Shown here piece after piece: positions 9,047-19,332 of a stretch of 64,000 nucleotides of DNA. This DNA is from an uncultured Alphaproteobacteria bacterium (GTDB lineage: Bacteria > Pseudomonadota > Alphaproteobacteria > Rhodobacterales > Rhodobacteraceae). The notes under the pieces are model-generated. The model was not told where the DNA came from. It saw only the letters and a list, made by a program, of their open reading frames with translations, and did not search any database. The translations under genes and the position numbers were made by a program. The stretch spans positions 18,224 to 82,223 of the forward strand of contig CAJWEI010000003.1 of NCBI GenBank assembly GCA_913031285.1, written 5' to 3'. Position 1 is the stretch's first letter, and each line of letters begins with the position of its first letter.

Positions 9047-9235
9047 ATGGACTTAGCAACGAAAGTAGATTTCCTGTGTGAAGCTATAATAAGGCTTGAA
9101 AATAAGTTGGATGAGATAATTGAAAAGAAAAATCTTATCCCTCGGCCTACAAGTTCTGAACAACCAACGCTTGGAAACAGACAAAAAGAGGTTTGGCTTG
9201 AAGAGCGTTTGACGGAGATGGAAAAAAATCGTTAA
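9047..9235 (+). CDS. Small coiled-coil hypothetical protein
   Basis: A 62-residue protein starting at ATG 9047, seven bases after AAGGA. An upstream in-frame TTG (9032) would overlap that ribosome site. The N-terminal half is a heptad-like helix (KVDFLCEAIIRLENKLDEII). The C-terminus is another charged helix (WLEERLTEMEKN), with a Pro-rich linker between them. A dimeric helical protein is likely. Function unknown. Confidence 0.5.
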   Translation: MDLATKVDFLCEAIIRLENKLDEIIEKKNLIPRPTSSEQPTLGNRQKEVWLEERLTEMEKNR

Positions 9236-9656
9236 AATTGAGACAGGTTTATGAGCATGTAAAATTAGCCTTTCAAAGCATAAAAAGTGAGGACAAAAAA
9301 GTGAACATTATTCTACTTTCGTCAATAGCCAAAAACATATTGTTGGTAATTGTCTCTGCGGATCCGTGGGAATGATAGCTGTTTAACCGTTGATAGATGT
9401 CTATTGTAGTCACATTGATGTTGATGTTGTTGATAGTGCTGTACGCTTCCGTAAGTTTTAAAGTAACGGCGGCACTTGCACCCAATTTATCTATTTTGGT
9501 GTCAGCAATAAAGCGCTATGGAGAGTCGATAATAGTCTAAAAGTTTTGGTAAATGGAACTAGCAAAAATATAAAACTGCTCCATAATTAGAGTATTAACT
9601 TTACTAGATTAGGTTTTATTTCGATGGTTATAATGAGTGCGATGTTCAGAATAAAG
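9236..9656. other. Gene-free stretch
   Basis: About 420 bases between a small ORF and the convergent MFS gene. A reverse-strand frame at 9273-9485 has no ribosome site and biased, repetitive composition (NNININ), so it is not called. No hairpin with a T run or tRNA-like fold was seen. Confidence 0.5.
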
Positions 9657-10847
9657 CTACCTGATATCTATAGTCGCTTTCCATAGCGACATTATTAAAA
9701 AAATATTTAAGACAGAAAAAGCCGCAACGCATCTTAGGGAAGTTTGTGGTCCCATCCAGATTATCAGTAAAATCCCAAGAATTGGAGCGCAGGATTGCGC
9801 CATTAGCCAAGGCCGGGCAAGTCCACCTATGATAGAGGGATATCTCTCCTCTCCGTAGAGCGCCAATGGAAGTGATCCTCTTGAAATGGAAAACAACCCG
9901 TTCCCAATGCCAAAAAGGATGATGGCCAATGCCGCAAATCCATTATCAAGTGCAAGCAAAACTAGGCCTGCTGTGACCATTGTCACTGATATGGAAAGGG
10001 TCCACATAGGGTGGTGACGCTCTTTATTTGCAAGCTCAACCAGACGTGCGGCAACTTGAGCAGGTCCCATCAAAGCACCGATTGCGACGGCAGCTGCCAA
10101 CGTTAGACCTTGAGCTAGAAGATATGTAAATATCAGGGCAGAAATGTTTACGATTATCAGTCCATGTATAATTTGGATAAAGGCAAAGGTCAAAAAGCTC
10201 TTGGTTTCATCCGCTGTGAAACTAGTTACCTTCAGAGCTTTTTGATGATTGTTTTGATTAGTGTCATCAAATGGTGTGGGTATCAGAAACAGGATAATTG
10301 GAAAGCAAATAAAAGCATGAATAGCAGCATACGCAAAAACAGTACCCCGCCAGCCCCAAACTTCCAGCATTAATGCTGAAAGTGGCCAGCAAGCGGTTGA
10401 TGCAAAGCCACCAATAAGCGTTACGAGACCAATCGCACGTCTAGCTTCTTTTCCATAAAGCCGCCCCAGCGTTGCGAATGCAGGATCGTAAAGTCCAGCA
10501 GCCATGCCGAACCCAAGTACAACCCATCCAAACCAGAAAACCCAAATATTTTGTGCTGTCCCAAGAATACATAATCCGATGCAAATCAAGAAACAGCCAA
10601 TGGACAAAATCAAGCGGCCGCTTCCATTTTGAATCTTGCGGCCGATCAGGGGCGACGTGATACCTGCTGTAAACAATCCGATTGACAAGGCCCCAGTCAC
10701 CGACTTGATGCTCCACGATGTATCTGACGCAATTGGGTCCGCCAGAATAGCCAAGAGATAATAAGTGCTGCCCCAAGTAAATACCATCACCAGACCAAGA
10801 GCCGAGACTATTAACCATTGGGGTAGTCGATATAAGGGCACCGTCAT
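9657..10847 (-). CDS. Major facilitator superfamily transporter
   Basis: A 396-residue inner-membrane protein with about 12 hydrophobic segments. The loop between TM2 and TM3 has the MFS-like GITSPLIGRKIQNGSGR, and a second-half equivalent follows near residue 270. The early TWGSTYYLLAILADPI resembles the oxalate/formate or monocarboxylate-type branch, but the substrate is not predictable. GGGA precedes the ATG. It lies 112 bases downstream of the rhodanese gene in the same orientation, so the two may be co-transcribed. Confidence 0.85.
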   Translation of the reverse strand: MTVPLYRLPQWLIVSALGLVMVFTWGSTYYLLAILADPIASDTSWSIKSVTGALSIGLFTAGITSPLIGRKIQNGSGRLILSIGCFLICIGLCILGTAQNIWVFWFGWVVLGFGMAAGLYDPAFATLGRLYGKEARRAIGLVTLIGGFASTACWPLSALMLEVWGWRGTVFAYAAIHAFICFPIILFLIPTPFDDTNQNNHQKALKVTSFTADETKSFLTFAFIQIIHGLIIVNISALIFTYLLAQGLTLAAAVAIGALMGPAQVAARLVELANKERHHPMWTLSISVTMVTAGLVLLALDNGFAALAIILFGIGNGLFSISRGSLPLALYGEERYPSIIGGLARPWLMAQSCAPILGILLIIWMGPQTSLRCVAAFSVLNIFLIMSLWKATIDIR

Positions 10848-10959
10848 TTTAGTTTTCCCTTAAGCCCATTTCTTGCCTGAACATCGCTGATATTGAATGT
10901 TTGATAAGACTAGGGGGTTCGCGCGCTCCCGTTATCAAAGCCTCTCATTAGTATATTCA

Positions 10960-11331
10960 CTATTCTACATTGCCTCCAGCGGCTTGCCATTGTTTAAATC
11001 CACCAATGTTAAATACATTTGAATACCCCATTTCCTGCAGAGTTTTACCTGCAAGAGCTGCCCGACCGCCTGCTGCGCATAGTACACAGATACGTCTGGC
11101 TTTTTTGAGTTCTTCCTTGAAATAGGGTGTTTTTTCATCAGCCGCAAATTCTAGGATACCACGGTTAACACAAAGCGCACCTTTGATTGTACCTGATTCT
11201 GCAATTTCACTACTGTCTCGGACATCCAGAAAAAGTGTAGAACTATCTCCATGATATTTTACAGCATCTTCTGCCGATATACGTTGGACGACGGAATTTG
11301 CTTCGACTACATAATCTTTTGATGTTTTCAT
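10960..11331 (-). CDS. Rhodanese-like domain protein
   Basis: A 123-residue single rhodanese domain. Family landmarks are ISAEDAVKYHGDSSTLFLDVRD near the start, the SGTIKGALCV segment, and the active-site loop CVLCAAGGRAALAG with the persulfide-forming Cys. The last segment, GYSNVFNIGGFKQWQAAGG, is characteristic. Such proteins move sulfane sulfur or detoxify cyanide or thiosulfate. GAGG lies just before the ATG. A joint role with the downstream MFS gene is possible but unproven. Confidence 0.9.
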   Translation of the reverse strand: MKTSKDYVVEANSVVQRISAEDAVKYHGDSSTLFLDVRDSSEIAESGTIKGALCVNRGILEFAADEKTPYFKEELKKARRICVLCAAGGRAALAGKTLQEMGYSNVFNIGGFKQWQAAGGNVE

Positions 11332-11583
11332 TTTAGCCTCGGAGTTTTAATCTTAACTAAGGACAAATAGTATCTTTTCCTGATAACAGAGTAAATGCTA
11401 CAGAAAATTAAGTCGCTGACACGTATAGACATCTTAGCTATTTTTCCATTAGTGACGTTTTACGCAATGGTTTTGGCTCTATGAGCCTTTAGTCGATCCT
11501 TTGTGTTTGAAGAGCAATCTGTCGGAACATATTAAACCAGAAAATTGCGGGTCTCCTAATCCTGTCCAAAAGGTCAAATCTTA

Positions 11584-12747
11584 ATGAACATTACGACTGA
11601 TCAATTGTACAATAGCTCCCCGGTTTATATTGCATTTTTCGTATATGCATTTGCGCTGGGCACTTTATTTCCTAGGATTGGCGATCTGCAAATACAATTA
11701 GGCGTGCAGGAGGGAACCCTTGGCCTCGCTTTGATTGGGTTACCTTTAGGTGTTCAAGTGTCTTTATTATTGGCTGACAAAATCTTGAAGTATTTGAATA
11801 CACGCCATGTAATGTTGATCGGTATCCCGGTCGTTGGCTTGGCATTTTATTTTGCCGCCTTAGCCGACCATTGGATCATTTTTTGCGGCTTTTTATTCTT
11901 ATCTGGACTGTGTGTTGGGACGCTGGAAGTCGCAATAAATTTAGAGGCCGATAGGATCGAATTCTTGGTTGAGCGTCGCATAATGAATCGCTCTCACAGT
12001 TTTTGGAGTTTGGGCTTTTTTGCAACCGGTATTTTAGGCGCAGGAGTGGCCCAACTAAATATTACGCCAGCACTGCATTTTCTCGCTTCGGCTTTCGTAA
12101 GCACTTTGGCCACCATCGTATATTTTCGAAACTATTCACCGGCTCCAGCAAGGCCTGGCTCAGATACAAAGGTCCCCCATTTTGTTGTACCGTCTAAAAG
12201 CATCTTATTTTTAGTCATGCTAACACTTTCAGCGATGCTTGTAGAAGGCTCTGGCATAGACTGGTCCGTTATTTACATGCGCGACGTGCATCAAACGCTG
12301 CCAATCATAAGCGGTTTAGCATTCGCAGTTGGTGCCTTTTCGCAATTTGTGGCCCGATTTTTTGCTGATCAATATGTTGATAAGTTTGGTGCAGAACCCG
12401 TAGCCAAATATAGTATTTTTTTAATGTTGATTGGTGTTACTTGCGTAACATTCTCTCAATCTCCGCTTGCAGCCTTGATTGGGTTTGCTTTTATGGGGGC
12501 AGGGAACGCAGTTATTTTTCCTCTTGCTATATCTGCCGCAGCTCAAAAAACTGATAGGCCAGCAGCGGTCAATGTTGCTTCTCTGGTACAAATATCTTTT
12601 GTTGTGTTTTTACTTGCGCCACCACTATTGGGATTTATCGCTGAAATTTTTGGTATCAGAGTTTCATTTGGTCTTAGCATACCGTTCATCTTTATCAGCT
12701 GGCTTACTATTAGAGCTTTGGCGCAAATAGAAGAGAGTACTAGATAA
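11584..12747 (+). CDS. Major facilitator superfamily transporter
   Basis: A 387-residue polytopic protein with about 12 membrane segments. The N-terminal part (YIAFFVYAFALGTLFPRIGD) and later GSGIDWSVIYMRDV resemble the FucP/YbjJ-like MFS subgroup, often annotated as sugar or drug permeases. It is divergent from the rhodanese gene and upstream of the acetamidase-type gene. A shared pathway is possible but not shown. AAGG lies about 10 bases before the ATG. Confidence 0.85.
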   Translation: MNITTDQLYNSSPVYIAFFVYAFALGTLFPRIGDLQIQLGVQEGTLGLALIGLPLGVQVSLLLADKILKYLNTRHVMLIGIPVVGLAFYFAALADHWIIFCGFLFLSGLCVGTLEVAINLEADRIEFLVERRIMNRSHSFWSLGFFATGILGAGVAQLNITPALHFLASAFVSTLATIVYFRNYSPAPARPGSDTKVPHFVVPSKSILFLVMLTLSAMLVEGSGIDWSVIYMRDVHQTLPIISGLAFAVGAFSQFVARFFADQYVDKFGAEPVAKYSIFLMLIGVTCVTFSQSPLAALIGFAFMGAGNAVIFPLAISAAAQKTDRPAAVNVASLVQISFVVFLLAPPLLGFIAEIFGIRVSFGLSIPFIFISWLTIRALAQIEESTR

Positions 12748-12930
12748 AATTGTTGACAGCTTAAGGTCTCAGTCAAATTATGTAATTGGCTGCACTGTGC
12801 TACGTTGAATAGGGTAAAATCCAAGAGATTATAGATCGCCGGCAGATAGGGAAGTTAACATGGGTAAATCCAATTTAAAGCGTAGTTTGCGATCTAGAGC
12901 ATCCATAATGTCATACCTGGAATTTGCGTT

Positions 12931-13866
12931 ATGAGTGCATTTCTAAAAACTAACCGTGAGACTGCCCATTGGGGCTATTTCGATGCAGCGCGCGATCCTG
13001 TCTTGACGATTGAAAGTGGATCTGAAATCACCATTCAAACTGTTTCAGGGGGACCGGATATGCTCCCTGGCGACGGGTTTTATGTTCCGGAGGAACTTTT
13101 TGATCTGCATAACGATGGCGTTCCTACAATGCCTGGTCACATACTTACTGGTCCCGTAGCAGTCAAAGGTGCGGGTCCCGGCAATGTGCTTCAAGTCGAT
13201 ATTCTGGATGTAAAACTGAGGCAGGATTGGGGGTATAATATGATCCGCCCTCTCGTCGGTACTTTGCCGCAAGATTTTCCTGAACGTCATAAAACTATTA
13301 TTCCTCTGAATATTGACCGCGCAGTGGCCATACTGCCTTGGGGTTTGGAGCTGCCACTCACACCATTTTTTGGGGTTATGGGTGTTGCACCGCCCGCTGA
13401 ATGGGGCCGCATTTCAACCATAGAGCCGCGCGTGCATGGCGGTAATATTGACAACAAAGAGCTGGTCGCTGGCACAACACTTTATTTGCCTGTTTTTGTT
13501 GATGGAGCGTTGTTTTCTTGTGGGGATGGACATGGAGCGCAAGGTGATGGTGAAGTCTGTGTGACAGCCATTGAGACGGCTCTTGAGGGTAGGTTCCGTC
13601 TAACGGTGCGGCGTGATTTAAAGTTCAATTATCCACAAGCGGAAACGCCTGACCATATTATAACGATGGGCATGGATGCAGATTTGGATCGCTGTGTTGA
13701 GATCGCATTGCGCTATATGATCAACTTCGTTTCAGACCGTTTGGATATTACCAAGGCTGAAGCCTATATGCTGTGCAGTCTGTCAGGGGATCTGCGTATT
13801 ACTCAGACTGTAAATCGTGAAAAGGGCGTCCACATGATGATGAAAAAAACACTTCTGGGTTTATAA
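12931..13866 (+). CDS. Acetamidase/formamidase family protein
   Basis: A 311-residue member of the FmdA/AmdA hydrolase family, which splits short amides to ammonia and the acid. The landmarks are TMPGHILTGPVAVKGAGPGN near residue 68, and FSCGDGHGAQGDGEVC near 198, the most conserved block with the metal-binding Asp/His. SDRLDITKAEAYMLCSLSGDLRI lies near the end. Length is typical. It sits between an MFS gene and a PLP enzyme gene on the same strand. Nitrogen scavenging from an amide is a reasonable inference. Confidence 0.88.
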   Translation: MSAFLKTNRETAHWGYFDAARDPVLTIESGSEITIQTVSGGPDMLPGDGFYVPEELFDLHNDGVPTMPGHILTGPVAVKGAGPGNVLQVDILDVKLRQDWGYNMIRPLVGTLPQDFPERHKTIIPLNIDRAVAILPWGLELPLTPFFGVMGVAPPAEWGRISTIEPRVHGGNIDNKELVAGTTLYLPVFVDGALFSCGDGHGAQGDGEVCVTAIETALEGRFRLTVRRDLKFNYPQAETPDHIITMGMDADLDRCVEIALRYMINFVSDRLDITKAEAYMLCSLSGDLRITQTVNREKGVHMMMKKTLLGL

Positions 13867-13988
13867 GACCGGCAAATTTTTTTCTATCGTAACGGGAGCG
13901 AATTTTAGTATGAGTATCGGCATCGCTTCAGCGCGCCAAGCTTTTCTTTCATGAAGAGTATTATCCAATTTAAGTCAAAGCCAATCAT

Positions 13989-15131
13989 ATGGAGTTTGAT
14001 GTGATACAATCAATTTCGAGCCGCCTAGATTATCCTTGTTTGAGAACTATAAGCTATCTTAATCAGGCGTCTTTGGGGTTGATGGGTGAGCCGGCTGTAA
14101 CCGCGATGCATCACTTTCTTGATGAAACAGCTCGCCATGGGAATTTGAAAATGTCGGATGCTGAGGAATCTGTATTTTTACAGCCTCTGAGGTCCCGTTT
14201 TGCGCAGCTCATTGGCTCTGAGAAAAACAATGTCGCGATTGTAGCAAGCGCAAGTGAGATTTTGAGCCAGCTACCAGCATTGCTATCTCCTACAGAGGAG
14301 AGCAAGATTATTTTGGTTGCCACTGACTTTCCTGCAATAACGCGTCCTTGGATAGCTTATTGCCAGGCAAACCCATGTAGAATTTGTTTTGTTGAGGAAG
14401 AACCTGATCAAAGTTTAACCGACCAGATAATTCAAAACCTAGACGCACAAACTGTGGCAGTCTGCATAAGCTTCGTTCAGTTTGCTTCTGGAAGACGGCT
14501 CAATATTTCTCGCTTGCGCGCTGCATCTCAAGCAGTTGGGGCAAAATTGGTGGTTGACGTGACGCAGGCGGCTGGGGCTGTCCCGGTAAGCGTGCAAGAG
14601 TGGGATGCAGATGTTGTAGTTTGCAGTGGATACAAATGGCTTGGTGGGCATGGTGGTATAGCGTTTGCGCGTTTCTCAGATGCGCTATTGGAAAAACAAC
14701 CGCCATTCATTGGCTGGTTTGGAGGGGACGATCCCTTTAACATGGATGCAAAACAGTTGTTACTGTCCAAAACAGCTGCCAGATATACTCAGGCCACCCT
14801 GTCTTATATTTCAGTTGTCGGTTTAAATGCAGCATTGGACGAATTACTGAAAACTAGTGTAGAGCGGATACATAATCACTCCAGTCAACTTGCAGAGGTT
14901 TTATTAACGGGTCTTACCAATCTTGAATGGGAAGCTTTTATCGAGGCGGATGCAGATGAATTTTCGCCGCACATTATAACTCTGCAAACCGCACGCCATA
15001 ATGTGCAGTCGGCCTTACAAAAATTGGAGAAAAATGGTGTAATTTGTGGAAATCGAAATGGACGTATCCGCGTCTCACTCGCGCATTATAACAATGAAGA
15101 CGATATTCAGTCCCTATTAAAAGTACTCTGA
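13989..15131 (+). CDS. Class V aminotransferase-fold PLP enzyme
   Basis: A 380-residue PLP-dependent enzyme of fold type I, class V (cysteine desulfurase / kynureninase / isopenicillin N epimerase-like). The Asp that contacts the cofactor is in VVDVTQAAGAVPV (near 190). The Schiff-base Lys is in VVCSGYKWLGGHGG (near 217). The N-terminus YLNQASLGLMG is the usual class V start. The reaction (transamination, lyase or epimerase) cannot be settled. It follows the amidase gene by 122 bases and may belong to the same amide or amino-acid catabolic unit. Confidence 0.83.
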   Translation: MEFDVIQSISSRLDYPCLRTISYLNQASLGLMGEPAVTAMHHFLDETARHGNLKMSDAEESVFLQPLRSRFAQLIGSEKNNVAIVASASEILSQLPALLSPTEESKIILVATDFPAITRPWIAYCQANPCRICFVEEEPDQSLTDQIIQNLDAQTVAVCISFVQFASGRRLNISRLRAASQAVGAKLVVDVTQAAGAVPVSVQEWDADVVVCSGYKWLGGHGGIAFARFSDALLEKQPPFIGWFGGDDPFNMDAKQLLLSKTAARYTQATLSYISVVGLNAALDELLKTSVERIHNHSSQLAEVLLTGLTNLEWEAFIEADADEFSPHIITLQTARHNVQSALQKLEKNGVICGNRNGRIRVSLAHYNNEDDIQSLLKVL

Positions 15132-15248
15132 GTTATCCTAGGGGCGAGCGCGCTATGGTCAAATTTTTGATATTATGAATTTTTTCGTCTGAACTCATTT
15201 TTACATTATAAGCTTATGCAAACTTAAGTCATGCGTTTATGGTGTTTC

Positions 15249-16409
15249 TTATAGTGCTAGCCGATCAGCAATTTTTTCAAGGAATGCCAATCCTTGGACT
15301 AATTCTTGGACTGTGATGTACTCATCAGGCTTGTGGGCACGCGTGATACTTCCTGGACCAAAGACAACGGTTGAAAAGCCCTCCGCACTGAAATACCCCC
15401 CATCAGTTCCAAAAGACACGACACCTTGGCTATTGATGCCGGTGATTTCGCTAACAAAAGCAGCAGCAGCGTGCGCATTTTTGTTATCCATACCGGGTGC
15501 TGGAACTTCTGTGATAATACGGATATCACAGTTTGGGTTGATCGCTTTCATTGCAGGAATAAGCTCTGCTGCATATGCTTCTATTTTGGCGATTGTCTCA
15601 CTGCCATCCTCGTTTGGCATTTGCCGGTACTGCCAGTCAAAATTGCACCAACCTGCTGTTGCGTTGCGTGCTGTACCTCCCTCAATTATACCTACATTAA
15701 AAGTTCCATATGGTAAATCAAACGGTGACCCTAGGATTGGATGGTTGGCTTTTTCAACACCGATCTCATCGATTTTAGCAATGAGCTTGCTTGCGATTGA
15801 AATAGCACTCACGCCTTTTGTCGGATCACTTGAATGGGTTTCATGGCCCACAATCTCTGTACGCATTTCGTAACTGCCTTTGTGCCCCGTGATAATTTGC
15901 ATCTCGGTTGGCTCACCGATAATTACAATATGCGGTTTGTATGGCAGGCGATTGATGCTTTCGAGCAAAACTGGCATTCCAAATCCTCCAGTTTCTTCAT
16001 CATATGAAAAGGCTATATGTATTGGTTCTTTCAACCCCACTGCTTTAAAATAAGGGACTGACGCGAGGACGCAAGCCAGAAACCCTTTCATATCTACCGA
16101 GCCACGCCCATAGAGACGGTCGTCCTTGCGGGTCAATATGAAAGGGTCCGTACTCCAGTTTTGTCCAATGACGGGCACAACATCTGTGTGTCCGTTCAAT
16201 AAAACGCCACCATCTATTTCTGGTCCTATAGTTGCAAAGACATTGGCGCGTTGATTGTCTTGGTCGATACTCAGAGACGCTGTAATATCATATGCTGAAA
16301 AGTAGTCTTGGATGTAGCTGACGATCTCTTCCGTTGGGCGGCCAGAAATACTTTCAAAACTGACAAGATGTTCTAGAATTGAAATTGTATTTTCCAAAGT
16401 AACAGTCAT
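15249..16409 (-). CDS. argE: Acetylornithine deacetylase (ArgE-type M20 peptidase)
   Basis: A 386-residue M20 amidohydrolase. Metal ligands appear as GHTDVVPV (near 75), GSVDMKGF (near 105), YDEETGGFG (near 140) and the late His in SITRAHKPDEY (near 360). The GRPTEEIV start and Trp/Asp residues after the first His fit ArgE. The start at 16409 is chosen because GAGGAG lies six bases before this ATG; a longer frame starting at 16436 would put that site inside the coding region. A scavenging N-acyl amino acid deacylase is the main alternative, since the neighbours are amide-degrading enzymes rather than arginine genes. Confidence 0.82.
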   Translation of the reverse strand: MTVTLENTISILEHLVSFESISGRPTEEIVSYIQDYFSAYDITASLSIDQDNQRANVFATIGPEIDGGVLLNGHTDVVPVIGQNWSTDPFILTRKDDRLYGRGSVDMKGFLACVLASVPYFKAVGLKEPIHIAFSYDEETGGFGMPVLLESINRLPYKPHIVIIGEPTEMQIITGHKGSYEMRTEIVGHETHSSDPTKGVSAISIASKLIAKIDEIGVEKANHPILGSPFDLPYGTFNVGIIEGGTARNATAGWCNFDWQYRQMPNEDGSETIAKIEAYAAELIPAMKAINPNCDIRIITEVPAPGMDNKNAHAAAAFVSEITGINSQGVVSFGTDGGYFSAEGFSTVVFGPGSITRAHKPDEYITVQELVQGLAFLEKIADRLAL

Positions 16410-16629
16410 TCCTGTCTCCTCAAATTTAAAAGCCATTCGAATGATCTTTAGTCTAAATGATTAATCGTTTGCTTCATGAGCACAACCGAACGGTACTCTA
16501 CAGAATTTAACAAAATATGAAGTATAAAGAATATGGCCACAAGGACTCTTTAAAGTTCCACTATTTAAGGGAGACAGACAGCGATCTGCTCTTGGCCCTT
16601 CTTATGTGTTAGGACTGAAATGCCGTTCC

Positions 16630-18909
16630 TTATTTTTGCTTTGGCCTGCGCGGGACGGCGTTTGGTCCTTTGGAAACTTTGGGTTTTCTGGCACTGGTTG
16701 CTGCGTTGTCACTTTTGCCTTGCGCCGCGGATTTGCGGCGCTTTGGTATTTTGTTGCCGCCTGGGGGCACAAACCGTTTTGATGTATCGTTGGCTGGTGC
16801 GCGATAACGGTTTTCGTCGCCTGTACTAATATTAGAGGACGATTCTTTTGGCTTTCTGGTACTACCTTTAACCTTTCCGCTAAAAGGCTTTTTAGACTTT
16901 GAAAAACCTGACTCTTTGCCTTTAAACAAGGGCGCTGGCTCGGCCTTCTTGGTCTCTACGGGTTTGCCTTTATAACCATCTGCCTTTGACGTTTTGCCAG
17001 AAATTGTTTTTAGATTGCCCTTGGCCTCGGATTTTTTCTTATATTCTTGCGACAATTTATTATTGTTAGTTTTCGAGCTTTTGATTAGCGTCACGACGCT
17101 ATCCGGCCGCGAACGTTCCGGGCGTGGATCAGGCAGACTTCGTTCTGTTTGGACGTCACGCGGGTTTCGATTTTCGGTGAAATTAGGTTTGGCTTTGCGC
17201 TCCCCGTGATTGGATTTTGCTTTTTCACCAGAATGCTTGCGACCATCACTTGGACTTTTCGATGGTACTTTGTTACCAAGATAGTCCGGACGTGTTGGGT
17301 GTTGGATTTTATCCATATCAGGGGCTTTGTCTAACTTGCGCAAACGAATGTTGTCTTCCAGCTTACCTTCTGGCCCAACAGCATTTTGAAATTCTTCCAC
17401 AATGGCCTGGCGAATTTCGATATAGCTTTCTTTGGCTTGAACTCGGATTGCGCCAATATCGTCTTTTGTGATTTTGCCCGCGTTACACACCATGGGCAAA
17501 AGTCTTCGAGGTTCTGCACCTTGGTCATGCCCTTGGGAGACAGTGAACCAGACGGATGGACCAAATTCGACTTTAGGCTTTCGGGCATTTTTGGCTGGGG
17601 CAGCATCCAGCTCTTCTGGGGCAGATTTACGGTCTAAATAAAGTCTCATATAGGCAGCTGCAATTTGCTCAGACGAATACAATTCGGTCAATTTTTTGAT
17701 GAATCCAAGTTCGTGATCAGCGACGGGTTCTGACCATGTTCGATCGTTTAACAATCTGATTTGGTCGCGCTCCGTGACGTTTTCTGCGGAGGGAGCATCT
17801 GCCCATTCTGCAGTTAGTTTTGCCATTTTAAGCAAACGCTGGGCTTTGCTGCGGCTTTTCGGTGTGACAATCATCGTACTGACACCCTTGCGACCTGCGC
17901 GACCTGTACGGCCCGATCGGTGCAAAAGGATCTCGAAGTTTGATGGAAGTTCTGCATGCACCACTAACTCAAGATTGGGCAGATCAATTCCGCGTGCCGC
18001 AACATCGGTTGCGATACAAACTCTTGCACGACCATCCCGCATGGCCTGGAGTGCATGTGTGCGTTCGGTTTGGGTTAATTCTCCGGATAAAGCGACAACA
18101 GAAAATCCTCGATTGGAAAACCGTGTTGTCAACCGATTAACCATAGCTCGGGTATTACAAAAAACGATCGCATTGGGAGCCTCGTAATAACGCAGTACAT
18201 TGATAATTGCATTTTCACTGTCACGGGGGGCTACACTCAGCGCACGATATTCAATATCGCTATGCTGCGAGGTTTCGCTGGTAGTTGCTATTCGAACAGC
18301 ATCTTTTTGATACTGTTTTGCCAAGGCTGCAATTGCGCGCGGCACGGTTGCCGAAAATAAAAGTGTGCGACGATCCTTGGGAGCTTCACCCAAAATAAAT
18401 TCTAAATCTTCGCGAAATCCCAAATCCAACATTTCATCGGCTTCGTCCAGAATGACGGCACGTAGCGCGCCCATGTCAATCGACCCCCGCTGAATATGAT
18501 CCCGCAGTCGTCCTGGCGTTGCCACAACAATATGTGCGCCGCGAGCCAGTGTACGCCTTTCATCGCGGGAATCCATACCTCCCACGCAAGAGGCAAGTAC
18601 TGCGCCGGCCTTTGCAAACAGCCAAGTCAATTCTCGTTTGACTTGGAGGGCAAGTTCGCGCGTTGGCGCAATAACCAGAGCCAAAGGTGCGCTAGCAGCC
18701 TCGAATACTGTCTCATCGCCTAAAAGGTTGGGTGCAATAGCCAGCCCAAAGCCAACCGTTTTGCCAGACCCGGTTTGGGCTGATACCAAAAGGTCGGACT
18801 GTTCAAGCTCTGTTTCTGACACTGCAATCTGTACAGGAGTGAGTGTTTCGTACCCCTGTTGTGCAAGAGCATCTGATATTGTTATGATCACTGTCGATGT
18901 GTCCGTCAT
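16630..18909 (-). CDS. DEAD-box RNA helicase with DbpA-type domain and long basic tail
   Basis: A 759-residue ATP-dependent RNA helicase. All core motifs are present: Q motif GYETLTPVQ, Walker A AQTGSGKT, PTRELALQ, TPGRLRDHI, DEADEMLD, SAT, ATDVAARGIDLP and HRSGRTGRAG, within about residues 1-380. A DbpA-like RNA-binding domain follows near 450-530 (FTVSQGHDQGAEPRRLLPMV). The last 215 or so residues are Lys/Arg/Ser/Pro-rich and probably disordered. These proteins act in ribosome assembly or mRNA turnover, often in the cold. The 423-base upstream region could hold a long leader. Confidence 0.93.
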   Translation of the reverse strand: MTDTSTVIITISDALAQQGYETLTPVQIAVSETELEQSDLLVSAQTGSGKTVGFGLAIAPNLLGDETVFEAASAPLALVIAPTRELALQVKRELTWLFAKAGAVLASCVGGMDSRDERRTLARGAHIVVATPGRLRDHIQRGSIDMGALRAVILDEADEMLDLGFREDLEFILGEAPKDRRTLLFSATVPRAIAALAKQYQKDAVRIATTSETSQHSDIEYRALSVAPRDSENAIINVLRYYEAPNAIVFCNTRAMVNRLTTRFSNRGFSVVALSGELTQTERTHALQAMRDGRARVCIATDVAARGIDLPNLELVVHAELPSNFEILLHRSGRTGRAGRKGVSTMIVTPKSRSKAQRLLKMAKLTAEWADAPSAENVTERDQIRLLNDRTWSEPVADHELGFIKKLTELYSSEQIAAAYMRLYLDRKSAPEELDAAPAKNARKPKVEFGPSVWFTVSQGHDQGAEPRRLLPMVCNAGKITKDDIGAIRVQAKESYIEIRQAIVEEFQNAVGPEGKLEDNIRLRKLDKAPDMDKIQHPTRPDYLGNKVPSKSPSDGRKHSGEKAKSNHGERKAKPNFTENRNPRDVQTERSLPDPRPERSRPDSVVTLIKSSKTNNNKLSQEYKKKSEAKGNLKTISGKTSKADGYKGKPVETKKAEPAPLFKGKESGFSKSKKPFSGKVKGSTRKPKESSSNISTGDENRYRAPANDTSKRFVPPGGNKIPKRRKSAAQGKSDNAATSARKPKVSKGPNAVPRRPKQK

Positions 18910-19332
18910 TAGGGCTTTGTGTGGCCGGGTTTATGCGTCAATCCCAATTAGGCGCCCCGGGTTTGCCGATAAGATTTCCCATTACAATCCGACGGCTATA
19001 TCGTCCCCGTAAGACCAAATTCACCCAATGTATAGATCTTTCTTTTATCGTTTTTTTCGTATCTGATTTTTTTTGGCATTTGCGTGCTTTGTCTAAAATG
19101 AATATTCCACCACACAGACCGCGCTGGTAAGGGAGCGAAGCCACATAAGACTAATGCAAAAAATATAAAATATGTCTGATGTGCTTGGCTCCATGGGCTT
19201 TGGACATCCTTCGCTTTAAATATCATGAGGTATGACCAAAGGTTTTCATTGTTACTCTACTCTTTTCTGTTGCAAGGTAAGGATGAGCTATCGAATTTAC
19301 ATTTTAATTTTGCTGCATGAAAGTAGTGGGAC
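18910..19332. other. Divergent intergenic region without a gene
   Basis: About 420 bases between the helicase (leftward) and the sterol-desaturase-like gene (rightward). Overlapping frames on both strands lack ribosome sites and are not called. The length would allow a structured 5' leader for the helicase mRNA, as seen for cold-induced helicases, but I cannot demonstrate one. Confidence 0.4.

Noticed and set aside
9273..9485. Reverse 70-codon frame
   Set aside because: No ribosome site, repetitive Asn/Ile composition, and no recognisable domain.
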